Assembly: GCA_035631655.1 (NCBI GenBank)
Contig: DASQIH010000111.1
Span: forward strand, 1-64,000
Reading direction: 5' to 3'
Length of the DNA: 64,000 nt
Source: Gp1-AA122 sp035631655
GTDB taxonomy: Bacteria > Acidobacteriota > Terriglobia > Terriglobales > Acidobacteriaceae
Part shown: positions 1 through 7,354 of the stretch, piece by piece
How the letters are laid out: each line of letters starts with the position of its first letter
Position numbering within the stretch: the stretch's first letter is position 1
The notes under the pieces: generated by a model
Databases searched by the model: none
What the model saw: the letters and a program-made list of their open reading frames with translations, nothing else
Told to the model about the DNA's origin: nothing
Program-made: the position numbers and the translations under genes

Positions 1-1
1 A

Positions 2-988
2 TCCCTGGCGACCGATCCACAAAGGCTTCAACTTCGGAAGAAGAGTGAAGAGCTGAGGTCGCAAATTGCAACCAGCAGGACGGAGGACGCTTCCGCCTTG
101 CAAAATCAATTAACGGCGGTAGAGAGCCGCCTTCAGAAGCTTGAGACCGAGGGCAAGATTGCGCAGACGATTATCCAATCCTATGAGCCGAGCGTCTGCC
201 TTATCCATGTGGTGCTTGCCTTCCGCGACCACACTACCGGATTAAGATTGCACTACGCTGGGGTCACGAGCACTGGCGCACCAGCGACCGACGAACACGA
301 CAATCCACTCTTGAGCCTTACGGGGAATGGTCCGGAAGTACACCTGCATGTGTTTGGTACTGGGTTTCTCGTCTCCGCCAGTGGACAAATCCTCACCAAT
401 CATCATGTGGCCGAACCTTGGTGGCAGAACGATGATTTGAAGGAAATGCTCGATCAAGGTCTTCAGCCAGTAATCGCTGAGATGACAGCATATTTTCCAG
501 GCGTTCCACACGGTGTTGCCATCAACACCGAAAAGATTTCCACTACCGCGGACGTTGCTGTCGTGAAAGGAAGTATTTCAGAGCTGCGAATCAAACAGAT
601 CGCCCTTGCCGATGGCCGCCGCTCCGCCGTCATCGGGGGCCCCGTCGTACTCCTCGGATATCCTACTGCTCTCGATGCGATTCTGGCTCGGGCCGGCGCA
701 GAGACGCTCCAGTCCATCGCGGCGGTATCCAAAGGTGATCCCAACCAGGTAGTGGAAGAACTCGCCCGTCGCAGTCTGATCAGGCCTGTCACCACCCAGG
801 GGCACATCGGCGATGTACTGCCTGACAGGATTGTCTATGACGCCCAGACCACTTCGGGCGGTTCTGGCGGTCCGCTTTTCAATAATGAGGGCAAAGTTAT
901 CGGAATTAACTTTGCGATGGTGCGTGAGTTCGGCGGATCGAATTTCGCCATTCCGGTTGTCTACGGGAAGTCACTTCTGAACCCATAA
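2..988 (+). CDS. Trypsin-like serine protease (S1C/HtrA-like), 5' end outside window
   Basis: The reading frame is open from the first bases of the window, so the N terminus is missing; a TTG at 98 is only an internal possibility. The visible start is a charged, Leu-spaced helix that probably forms a coiled coil. A chymotrypsin-fold protease domain follows. Counted from the TTG at 98, the catalytic triad is His103 in TNHHVAEPW, Asp152 in TTADVAVV and Ser256 in TTSGGSGGPLF, the usual HtrA-type arrangement. No PDZ domain follows; the protein ends about 30 residues after the barrel. It probably cleaves misfolded or exported proteins. Localisation cannot be judged without the N terminus. Confidence 0.85.
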   Translation, partial: SLATDPQRLQLRKKSEELRSQIATSRTEDASALQNQLTAVESRLQKLETEGKIAQTIIQSYEPSVCLIHVVLAFRDHTTGLRLHYAGVTSTGAPATDEHDNPLLSLTGNGPEVHLHVFGTGFLVSASGQILTNHHVAEPWWQNDDLKEMLDQGLQPVIAEMTAYFPGVPHGVAINTEKISTTADVAVVKGSISELRIKQIALADGRRSAVIGGPVVLLGYPTALDAILARAGAETLQSIAAVSKGDPNQVVEELARRSLIRPVTTQGHIGDVLPDRIVYDAQTTSGGSGGPLFNNEGKVIGINFAMVREFGGSNFAIPVVYGKSLLNP

Positions 989-1212
989 GCCGCCGCCGCA
1001 GAAAACTGTGGTGTGCAGCCTTCATCCTGGCCGGCTATTCGTCCAGGAGATAACAAAACTTGCTTCAAGGCAAGCGGCTTACGGAGTCGGCCTCTGGCGT
1101 TCTCCAGGATGGTTCTCGAATTGATGGCGTAGTGGTCAGAAATGCCAGGAGAGCAACTGACCTCCAGCAGTATAGAAAGGAAGCGAACCGGTGCCGGTGG
1201 TAGACTGCGGCT

Positions 1213-1680
1213 ATGCATCCTAAGAAGAAACCTCGGAAGAAGCGAGCGAAGTCAAAAGGAACCGCCGTTAGCAAAATGACTCCAACCAAGAAGGCAGCCA
1301 AGAAGAAATTGGCGAAGAAGAAGGATGCTCGGAAGAGTGTAGCGGCGACAACGAAGAGCGTCGGCGGGAAGAAAACCGCGGCTAAGGTGGTGGGTGCTCG
1401 GAAAGCACCGGATCGAGAGAGAAACTTGACGATGAGTAGAGCATTCCCACAGGAGGGACCGGCGGCGCATTCGGGTGAACAATCGGGGGATCAGCAAGGA
1501 ATATCCAGAATCGAGAGTGCAGATTCAGAGAGTGTCGACGAGTTGCTCGAGGAAGGTAACGCTTTCGAGGCCGACGTTATGGCGGGCGTGGAGAAGGCCG
1601 AGGCCGCTGATGAAAGAGAGGTTCGCACGCACGAGGTGCCAGAGGACGATGTTCCTGATGAATATCTGGACAAGGAATGA
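1213..1680 (+). CDS. Histone H1-like Lys/Ala-rich protein with acidic tail
   Basis: The predicted protein has 155 residues. Residues 1-70 are extremely rich in Lys and Ala with repeated KKA/AKK blocks, like the C-terminal tails of bacterial histone H1-like proteins. Residues 95-155 are the opposite: Glu/Asp-rich (ESVDELLEEGNAFEADV and PEDDVPDEYLDKE). The basic half suggests DNA or RNA binding by charge; the acidic half could modulate it or contact a partner. No clear Shine-Dalgarno precedes the ATG. I recognise no defined domain, so nucleoid or RNA association is inferred from composition only. Confidence 0.65.
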   Translation: MHPKKKPRKKRAKSKGTAVSKMTPTKKAAKKKLAKKKDARKSVAATTKSVGGKKTAAKVVGARKAPDRERNLTMSRAFPQEGPAAHSGEQSGDQQGISRIESADSESVDELLEEGNAFEADVMAGVEKAEAADEREVRTHEVPEDDVPDEYLDKE

Positions 1681-1718
1681 AGACATCTGAACAGCTTATA
1701 GACGACATGCGATATCTT

Positions 1719-1741
1719 CCCGGGATGATCGCGCTCCCGGG
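1719..1741. other. GC-rich hairpin
   Basis: CCCGGGA and TCCCGGG form a perfect 7-bp stem around a 9-nt loop, about 40 nt after the H1-like gene. No T-tract follows on either strand, so a classical intrinsic terminator is not supported. Confidence 0.35.
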
Positions 1742-1893
1742 CGGGCCGCATGGTCCGATTGACATGTGAAGTGTGCGGAATTGTAGATAGCAATCCCACC
1801 CCCTTGGTTTCTGATTCAGGCTAGCGGGTTCCCCCTTGTTTACTACTGAGTTGTCTATACTTTAATTCAACTTCACCCAGGAGAAAGTCAGCA

Positions 1894-2433
1894 GTGAAAA
1901 TTATCGGAATCGCAGTTCTCGTTATGACGCTTGCCGCGCTCGCTTTTGCCGTGGAGGAGGTCACCGCGACCCATGGCATAATCACCAAAATCGATAGAGC
2001 AGCCAGGACCGTAGCCATCAAGACTGCCGACGGTACCGAGCACGTATTCCAGTGGACCAAGGACACTGCCGTTCATGGAGTGCGAGCCTCCGATGTCGCT
2101 GCCAAGGATTCGTGGCACGGGCTAAAAGAGGGATCGGAAGTCGTGGCGCACTCCACGAAACGGGGAACGGAGGATACAGCGGTTGAAGTCGACAAGGTCG
2201 GAGACGCCGGTCTGACGAAAACCGAAGGAGCGATCAAGGAGATCGATCGCGGTGGAAAGAAGCTGGTCATCAAATCTGCCGACGGTGCCGAGCAATCGTT
2301 TGCCCTTACTGGCCACGCGGCTGCGGACGGTGGCAAGGAAGTGGCGGCGGGAGCGGAGAAAGGTACCAAGGTCGTGGTTTACTCCACCGAGAACACCGGC
2401 AAGAAAATCGCGCACTTCTTCGAAAAGATCTAA
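1894..2433 (+). CDS. Small exported protein with two copies of a beta-rich module
   Basis: The protein has 179 residues and starts at GTG with AGGAG at 1879-1883. Residues 1-19 form a signal peptide ending LAFA. The mature part holds a duplicated module: THGIITKIDRAARTVAIKTA and TEGAIKEIDRGGKKLVIKSA, each followed by DG(T/A)E and a short strand-rich stretch with KGT/EGSEV. This resembles small OB-like periplasmic domains such as DUF5666-type proteins, but I cannot assign a named family. The next gene begins 8 nt downstream, so the two are probably co-transcribed. The ligand is unknown. Confidence 0.7.
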   Translation: MKIIGIAVLVMTLAALAFAVEEVTATHGIITKIDRAARTVAIKTADGTEHVFQWTKDTAVHGVRASDVAAKDSWHGLKEGSEVVAHSTKRGTEDTAVEVDKVGDAGLTKTEGAIKEIDRGGKKLVIKSADGAEQSFALTGHAAADGGKEVAAGAEKGTKVVVYSTENTGKKIAHFFEKI

Positions 2434-2441
2434 AAACCGGG

Positions 2442-3056
2442 GTGCATGTAGGCGAATTGAAGCAGTTATTCAATGCCATCGATCCGTCTCCGTTTCGCGA
2501 CAAGGATCTGGACCCGAAGGCTGAGGAGTTCATCGTGGGTTGGGCCAAGGATCTGCCACGTGACGCAACTCTGGCTCTGCTGGTTGATCTCGACCGCGAG
2601 GCCGGTTTACCCGATGAGGCTGCTGTGCTCCGCAACGCGATTCACGAGTTTTTCCGACATCGTGCTGAGACATATCGACAACGACTGCGGGAGTTGTTCC
2701 GTGTGGGCCGGACCAGCCTTGTGATCGGACTCGTAGCTTTGGCGGCTGCGATTGCCTTAGGCGATTTTCTAGCTGCTTTGATGAAGGGCAGCCGTATTGG
2801 CGAGATCCTACGGGAAAGCCTTACGATCGGCGGCTGGGTTTCCATGTGGCGGCCTCTTGAGGTTTTCCTGTACGACTGGTGGCCGATTCGCAATGAAGCT
2901 CAGCTCTCTGACCGCCTCGCAGCCATGCCAGCACGCATCAGGTACACGAGCGTCACAGCCCCTGATGCCTGGAGAGAAGACTGGCCGGTAGTGTCCCCAA
3001 GAGGTGCGCGGGCTAGCGGGGAGGCTCAGCCGCGACCTCTAAATCAGGCAAGTTGA
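2442..3056 (+). CDS. Conserved hypothetical membrane protein
   Basis: The protein has 204 residues from a GTG start 8 nt after the preceding stop codon; the nearby ATG at 2446 runs straight into TAG. Residues 1-70 are a soluble helical region with the motif SPFRDKDLDPKAEEFIVGWA. I recall this motif from uncharacterised proteins of soil bacteria. One strong membrane segment follows (TSLVIGLVALAAAIALGDFL, about 88-107), then a probable second weaker one around 120-145. The Arg-rich tail is probably cytoplasmic. No enzymatic motif is visible. Its coupling to the exported protein upstream suggests a shared envelope role. Confidence 0.7.
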   Translation: MHVGELKQLFNAIDPSPFRDKDLDPKAEEFIVGWAKDLPRDATLALLVDLDREAGLPDEAAVLRNAIHEFFRHRAETYRQRLRELFRVGRTSLVIGLVALAAAIALGDFLAALMKGSRIGEILRESLTIGGWVSMWRPLEVFLYDWWPIRNEAQLSDRLAAMPARIRYTSVTAPDAWREDWPVVSPRGARASGEAQPRPLNQAS

Positions 3057-3422
3057 CGGTGTAAATGCCTTGGAAGTTAAGTGCCTTGGGGAGTTCGTCG
3101 AGGTGGTTGAGATATCAGGAACACCCAGACTGCGAGCGCAGGTCGGTGCGCTCCTAACTGTCGTCGATCCCGCATGCCTGTTGCCCCCCGCTTTCCTCCT
3201 TTGGTTCGGTCCGGCTCCTCGAGACGTCGGTCGCAACTTTGACCAGAAAAAATGTCATTCGGATGTCGAATTTCAGTTCGTTCATTCGTCTATATAGCAG
3301 ACAGACGGCTGTCATCAAGGGCGGCGGTTAGTCGTAACTGCCGGTCGATCAGACGTTGTAAATCGAATTAGGGCATCTATGTCTCATACAGACAGCGACA
3401 TAGGGGCGCCGAAGGAGCAGCG
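3057..3422. other. Intergenic region, no gene recognised
   Basis: These 366 nt contain only short open frames without convincing Shine-Dalgarno sites or recognisable protein features. The last 60 nt should carry the promoter of the STAS gene, but no clear -35/-10 pair stands out. Confidence 0.4.
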
Positions 3423-3854
3423 ATGCTGAGCTTGACGATCCACAATTTAGGCGACGTGACAATCTTCCGGTGTGCGGGCCGCATTATGTTTCCGTATGCA
3501 GACACACTGCGGACTGCCGTTTTGAGGCAACCGCGCTTTCGCGTCGTGGTGCTTGATTTAGCCGAGATCAGTGCCGTCGACGCCGCCGGTCTCGGAATAC
3601 TCGTTTCCTTGCGGACATGGGCGATAACAACCGGTACGGCGTTGAAGCTGATGAACCTCAATCCGAGGGTGGAGTTTCTGATTGAACTCACAAACTTGAG
3701 GTCCGTATTCGAGATTTGCTCAGTTCAAGACATGCTTGAATTGTTGTGCCGCGCAGTTCAACAATCTCAATTGGTGGAAGCAGAGTTACTGGTGGAAAGT
3801 TTTGGCCGCACCCCTCTTAACACCGAGCCGGCGTCCATGCAAGACCACGGGTGA
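3423..3854 (+). CDS. STAS-domain protein (anti-sigma factor antagonist-like), phosphosite Ser replaced
   Basis: The protein has 143 residues, with GAAGGAG 6 nt before the ATG. Residues 1-110 are a STAS fold: strand LSLTIHNLGDVTIFRCAGRI, strand FRVVVLDLAEIS, the conserved loop AVDAAGLGIL, and the final helix around NLRSVFEI. In SpoIIAA-type antagonists the loop reads D-S-S-G-L-G and its first Ser is phosphorylated. Here it is D53-A54-A55-G-L-G, so that site is absent. The protein should therefore not be switched off by a canonical anti-sigma kinase. About 33 divergent C-terminal residues are extra. PP2C and STAS proteins elsewhere in the window may be partners. Confidence 0.85.
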   Translation: MLSLTIHNLGDVTIFRCAGRIMFPYADTLRTAVLRQPRFRVVVLDLAEISAVDAAGLGILVSLRTWAITTGTALKLMNLNPRVEFLIELTNLRSVFEICSVQDMLELLCRAVQQSQLVEAELLVESFGRTPLNTEPASMQDHG

Positions 3855-4317
3855 ACCTTTCCAAACACTCTCCACCTGCGCGCAGTTCTTTATCGGTCCT
3901 TTTACTTCCAAGAAAAATGTCCGCCGCCGTGCCCGTCGAGCGTCTTGAAATCAGACGGACAAAACGAGAAGAGAAGGTTTATGGCGGCTGGGGTTCTTGA
4001 ATCGCAGCGAGCAGCAGCTGCGCAGGGAAGGCCCAAGCTCCCCCATTCTTGGACCCTCCCTACGTGCGGAGGACCTTGCACAGGTCGAGGGGCATTTTAA
4101 AGGTGGCCGGAAGGAGCAAAAGTGAAAGTTTGGTTAAAAGACTGGGGGCAAGATCAAGCCGTCGACGCAGCAAAAGATTCCGAATGCCTGGTTCGCTCAA
4201 ACAAACGCTGGCAGAATGTGATGCTGTTGATACCGGCGCGCAGTTTGAGTTAGCGAAGTTCAAAGTCAGGTGAGATCACGCCCGAAATCTCGGACGACAC
4301 CTCTACGGTACCAGCCG
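3855..4317. other. Intergenic region with one weak small-ORF candidate
   Basis: The region lies between the STAS gene and the convergent phoU. Apart from the small open frame at 4122-4253, nothing recognisable is present; no terminator hairpin with a T-tract was found on either strand. Confidence 0.35.
4122..4253 (+). CDS. Possible 43-residue ORF
   Basis: A GTG codon follows AAGGAG by 5 nt, which is a good translation start. The 43-codon frame encodes a Trp/Lys/Asp-containing peptide starting MKVWLKDWGQDQAVDAAKD and ending in TAG. I recognise no family and see no signal peptide or membrane segment. Codon use cannot decide at this length. It is reported because the ribosome site is better than those of several real genes nearby. 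Confidence 0.25.
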   Translation: MKVWLKDWGQDQAVDAAKDSECLVRSNKRWQNVMLLIPARSLS

Positions 4318-5040
4318 CTAATCCGTCCTAAGCCGGGTTCGCGATGCATGCTTTAGAGTGTGTCCTCGCACCAGGTGAATGACTTCTTCTGCCAAATTCT
4401 TGGCATGGTCACCGGCGCGTTCGAACGCCTGGGCGACAAATAAAAGTCTGGTGCTGTCGCCGGTTGTCTTCTTGCCCGACAGCAGCAGATGTCGGCGAAA
4501 CAGCTCATGACATGAGTGGTCCACTTTGGCATCATTTCGCAAAACCAACTCGGCTGGTTCCACATCGCATCCCACGAATCCCTGATGAACGTCCTCGAGC
4601 ATTCTTTCTAAAGTATCGGACATTTCCAGAAAATGCTGGGCGTCTTCCCGTGGCAAAGGAGAAGACAACTGGTGTATGCCATGGGCTGCCGAACACAGCA
4701 GATCGCCGATCCGTTCCAGGTCAGTGATGAATTTCAAGCAGGCCAGAAGTTGACGGGCCTCCGGTTCAGTTACGTCCGTGATGGCAGAGGGAAGCAATTC
4801 ATCAATATCCCTCTCAATGTCGTCGAGTTCTTTTTCGCACTGCTTCACCGCGACGAACGCCATGTGCGAAGAATTTGCGATGTAATCCCTGATATTGAAA
4901 GCAGCGTCCCTGGCGACCAGACAAGCTCGGGACACCATCTCGGTTAGCTCCTTCGTTGAGTCGCTTTTAGGTTTGCCGGCGCGCTTCACGATGTTGGACG
5001 ATTCCGCCACTGGCTCCGATTCCTTTTTCAGTGCGGCCAC
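4318..5040 (-). CDS. phoU: Phosphate signalling regulator PhoU
   Basis: The protein has 240 residues, the normal size for PhoU, with two PhoU three-helix repeats. The characteristic metal-binding-type helices appear as FITDLERIGDLLCSAA in the first half and QAFERAGDHAKNLAEEVIHL in the second. The first 30 residues are a charged low-complexity extension. PhoU links the Pst phosphate transporter to the PhoR/PhoB two-component system and dampens the Pho response. No pst or phoBR gene lies next to it here, which is unusual, but phosphate-related genes follow on the right (Nudix, exported phosphoesterases, CHAD protein). Confidence 0.92.
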   Translation of the reverse strand: MAALKKESEPVAESSNIVKRAGKPKSDSTKELTEMVSRACLVARDAAFNIRDYIANSSHMAFVAVKQCEKELDDIERDIDELLPSAITDVTEPEARQLLACLKFITDLERIGDLLCSAAHGIHQLSSPLPREDAQHFLEMSDTLERMLEDVHQGFVGCDVEPAELVLRNDAKVDHSCHELFRRHLLLSGKKTTGDSTRLLFVAQAFERAGDHAKNLAEEVIHLVRGHTLKHASRTRLRTD

Positions 5041-5093
5041 GTCAGTGTAAACGGTTCTGTACGAATCAGTACAGGATCCAGTTTCCTTCCCAA

Positions 5094-5494
5094 TTAGCCG
5101 CGTGGCTCGAATCGTTCTTTAATCAGTTTTGCGACTTTCGTCCTGATTTCATTACGAATTAGACGGACCTGTGGAATGGGTTATCCCTTCGGAAATCGAC
5201 CATTGCTCAATTTCGAGACCTGGCGGCAAAGGGGCACTCTTCACTGCAGCCCATGGTGAGAAGCAGATCTGCGTGTTGGGCAAATTCCCAGGTAAGCGAA
5301 GCGGGTTTGGCCGAGCGCAGGTCGATGTTTACCTCTCTCATCGCTGCCAGAACCTCGGGATGGACTTGGTCTGCCGGGCGCGTGCCTGCCGATATCGCTC
5401 TGGCCAGAGTCAGGTCTGCCAGAGAGTTGAACCAGGCTGCTGCCATCTGGGAACGGCCTGCGTTGTGGACGCATGCAAAGAGAACGGTAAACAT
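5094..5494 (-). pseudogene. arsC: Decayed arsenate reductase (low-MW PTP-type arsC)
   Basis: The first 95 residues are a good thioredoxin-coupled ArsC/low-molecular-weight phosphatase N terminus with the P-loop CVHNAGRS and the later MGCSEECPF, but the frame then stops at 5207. The missing C terminus is still readable in other frames on the same strand: PGLEIEQWSI in a second frame, then FPKG, a stop codon, and PIPQVRLIRNEIRTKV ending at TAA 5094-5096. Together these match the family's PGL..W..DPKG.PI..VR.IRDEI tail. At least two frameshifts and one nonsense change have therefore accumulated. The full span would encode about 133 residues, the normal length. It lies 14 nt downstream of the Nudix gene. 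Confidence 0.88.
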
Positions 5495-5508
5495 GCCAAA
5501 GCACAGGA

Positions 5509-6015
5509 CTATAACCGGGAACTATTATGGTTCTCTTTCGTACCGTTTCGTTCAAAACCAATGCGGTCAAGAGCTCGATCAATGACAACCTGCAACTCCC
5601 GACCGTACTTTACTTCTCGACCCTTGGCGAGCATCTTCTTGGCCTCTGCCGCGGAAAACCATGTCGGATTGCGTCCCGGTTCGTGCGGTGTGCCGATGTC
5701 TTCCACCTCCAGCAGGAAAGCCTTGATCACAAACTCTTGTACACCTCGCGGTTCCCAAAACACACCTTTCGAGTGGATATAGAGGTGGAAGTGCCGGGGC
5801 TCAATCCGCCCTGCGACGCCGGCCTCTTCCAGGGCCTCGCGTTTGGCAGCCAGGCTGTGGGATAGACGGCGATCGGGATCTCCTTTGGGAAAAGTCCACT
5901 TGCCGCCGCCATTGGTGTTGACCAGCAAGAATTCAGCCGAGGATCCTTGCCGACGATAGCACACGGCCGCTACCTGGAGAGGTAAGGCGAATCTCGCCAG
6001 ACGAGGTGAACCCAT
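5509..6015 (-). CDS. Nudix hydrolase
   Basis: The protein has 168 residues. The Nudix box is present as FPKGDPDRRLSHSLAAKREA followed by LEEAGV. The conserved first Glu of G-x5-E-x7-REUxEExGU is Leu here, as in the FPKG...GLSH subgroup that resembles diadenosine/diphosphoinositol polyphosphate hydrolases. The metal-binding REALEEAG core is intact, so activity on a nucleoside diphosphate derivative is expected; the substrate is unknown. It precedes the arsC pseudogene by 14 nt and is probably co-transcribed with it. A direct repeat of TTAACA at 11-bp spacing lies 26-42 nt upstream of the ATG (see 6041-6057). Confidence 0.88.
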   Translation of the reverse strand: MGSPRLARFALPLQVAAVCYRRQGSSAEFLLVNTNGGGKWTFPKGDPDRRLSHSLAAKREALEEAGVAGRIEPRHFHLYIHSKGVFWEPRGVQEFVIKAFLLEVEDIGTPHEPGRNPTWFSAAEAKKMLAKGREVKYGRELQVVIDRALDRIGFERNGTKENHNSSRL

Positions 6016-6040
6016 AACTAGCCATAGAGTATTCCGAAAA

Positions 6041-6057
6041 TGTTAATACCATGTTAA
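6041..6057 (-). promoter_or_regulatory. Pho-box-like direct repeat
   Basis: Read on the minus strand this is TTAACA-TGGTA-TTAACA, two identical hexamers with exact 11-bp phasing. It fits the Gram-positive PhoP consensus TT(A/C/T)ACA-N5-TT(A/C/T)ACA and, more generally, sites for OmpR/PhoB-type regulators. It sits 26-42 nt upstream of the Nudix start, near the expected -35 region. Similar arrays precede the phosphoesterase genes. Confidence 0.5.
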
Positions 6058-6309
6058 TCATCTCATCACCTGCGCGGTATTGTTGGACCGTAACACGACG
6101 GAGACTGGATGCCTTCGAGCTTCTCTCTGACTCAGGATGATCCAGCACCCACCTGTGCGCCGGAGTGACATTTTTTTCTTGACTTGTTCGCGGAAGAGTT
6201 ACATAAGAACAATTAGAGGCAGAGCAGATCCTGAGGTGCCGCTCTGTGGCCGTGAAATCCCAGTCCAAGACAGGCGGTGTTCTTCAGGGATGGTGAAAGG
6301 GAATGCACG

Positions 6310-6393
6310 ATGGAGTTAGTCGGTCTCATCGTTGTTCTCCTGGTGGCGGGAGCTTTGATCCCAAGGAGACACAGCGTTATCTTTTATCGATAG
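6310..6393 (+). CDS. Possible 27-residue single-membrane-segment peptide
   Basis: The ATG follows AAAGGGA by 9 nt. The peptide is MELVGLIVVLLVAGALIPRR plus seven residues, one hydrophobic helix then a basic end. It resembles the N terminus of the tiny DUF3309-type hydrophobic proteins but lacks their usual tail, so it may be a truncated relative or a chance frame. Confidence 0.3.
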   Translation: MELVGLIVVLLVAGALIPRRHSVIFYR

Positions 6394-6637
6394 TAAGAAT
6401 GAAAGTTGAAGGCCGTTCAGGTCAGTAAGCAACTGCCAGCCAAACCTTCCGATTACCTACCACAGGCGTATTCGTGCGCGTACGATAACTCACGATTCGC
6501 CTTCCCATCGAAGCCGAGCAGCGGCGCACGCGACACATTTATCTATCGCAGCCCAAAATAAAAGACCAGAACGTGGTCGTTCTCTGCGTCAAGCAAAGTT
6601 CTGGCGAGTGTTTGGTTGTGGATGGAGCCGTGAACAA

Positions 6638-6895
6638 CTACGCGGCAGTAGAAGAGCGATTACCCGCTTTCAAATCCTTTTTTATCATTTGCAGGATGGA
6701 TAACGGAATGCGCAGTCTTCTTGCACTTCCGGTTTTGCGGGACTTCGCCTCAATCGAGACACCATGTTGGTCCGAGATCGGGTCAGAGAGCAGGTCGAAC
6801 TCCTCTCCATAAATACGTATGCGATTGCGATCTGCGTATCCAAACGCTTTGAGTCTTTCGCAGAGTTCAGCGTCGCTGCCATCTACGCTTGTCAT
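6638..6895 (-). CDS. Hypothetical protein
   Basis: I place the start at the ATG at 6895 because GGGAAAGAAG lies just upstream and the reading frame beyond it is low in recognisable structure; a longer version could start at 7156. The 85-residue product is polar, with strands around NRIRIYGEEFDLLSD, GVSIEAKS and ARRLRIPLSILQM. No signal peptide, membrane segment or known motif is seen. It diverges from the large phosphoesterase gene downstream. Confidence 0.5.
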   Translation of the reverse strand: MTSVDGSDAELCERLKAFGYADRNRIRIYGEEFDLLSDPISDQHGVSIEAKSRKTGSARRLRIPLSILQMIKKDLKAGNRSSTAA

Positions 6896-7354
6896 AGACT
6901 TCTTTCCCAGTGTCTTTAGGCGAATGCTGGTTGCAGGTATTCTGAGTTGAAGACTGACAGGTAGATTATACAAGCCCAAGCACGCCGCAGCAAACTGAGG
7001 AGGCGCAACTGCATCCGGCTGGATTTGCGTCTCTATATCGGCAACTGAATTGCCATCGCTCTGTGGAAACACTGATTTTATCAGCAAGTTAGAAATTCCG
7101 ATTTTTTTCACGGTTCGCTTCTGCGTTTTTACCAAGAATTCACTCTTGCGCAACACTCGTTTAACACAGCGCGGTTACTCTCACGGCCTGAAGCCACTCG
7201 CCTCTTCGGCTACAAACGTTTAACCCAATTAACGCCGCTTCTCGCACCTGAGGGCCCGGAGAACAGGGGCTCCAGATCAGACATGGATTGTTCTCGCTTC
7301 CAGTCGGCAACTAGTTTGGGCCTTCAACTGAATAATTCCTGGAGGAATTAGCGT
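6896..7354. other. Upstream region of the YncE-phosphoesterase gene
   Basis: This 459-nt region carries a Pho-box-like array at 7150-7177 and a second TTAAC-rich stretch at 7219-7234 (TTTAAC-N4-TTAACG, period 10). GGAGGAAT at 7342-7349 is the ribosome site of the next gene. No additional gene is evident if the 85-residue frame starts at 6895. Confidence 0.4.
7150..7177 (+). promoter_or_regulatory. Pho-box-like direct repeat
   Basis: GCAACA-CTCGT-TTAACA-CAGCG-CGGTTA: the first two hexamers fit the TTAACA-type consensus at 11-bp phasing, and the third is poor. It lies about 180 nt upstream of the phosphoesterase ATG. Confidence 0.35.

Larger units (their letters stand above)
6016..6637. other. 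Intergenic region upstream of the Nudix gene
   Basis: This stretch holds the TTAACA repeat pair (6041-6057) and a possible 27-residue membrane peptide gene (6310-6393). The rest (6394-6637) shows no supported gene, hairpin or repeat. Confidence 0.4.

Noticed and set aside
3070..3297. 75-codon open frame after the 2442 gene
   Set aside because: No ribosome site, no recognisable protein pattern, and it lies in an apparently non-coding gap.
5241..5588. Minus-strand 115-codon frame overlapping arsC
   Set aside because: It is the arsC region read in another frame; the P-loop frame clearly carries the protein signal.
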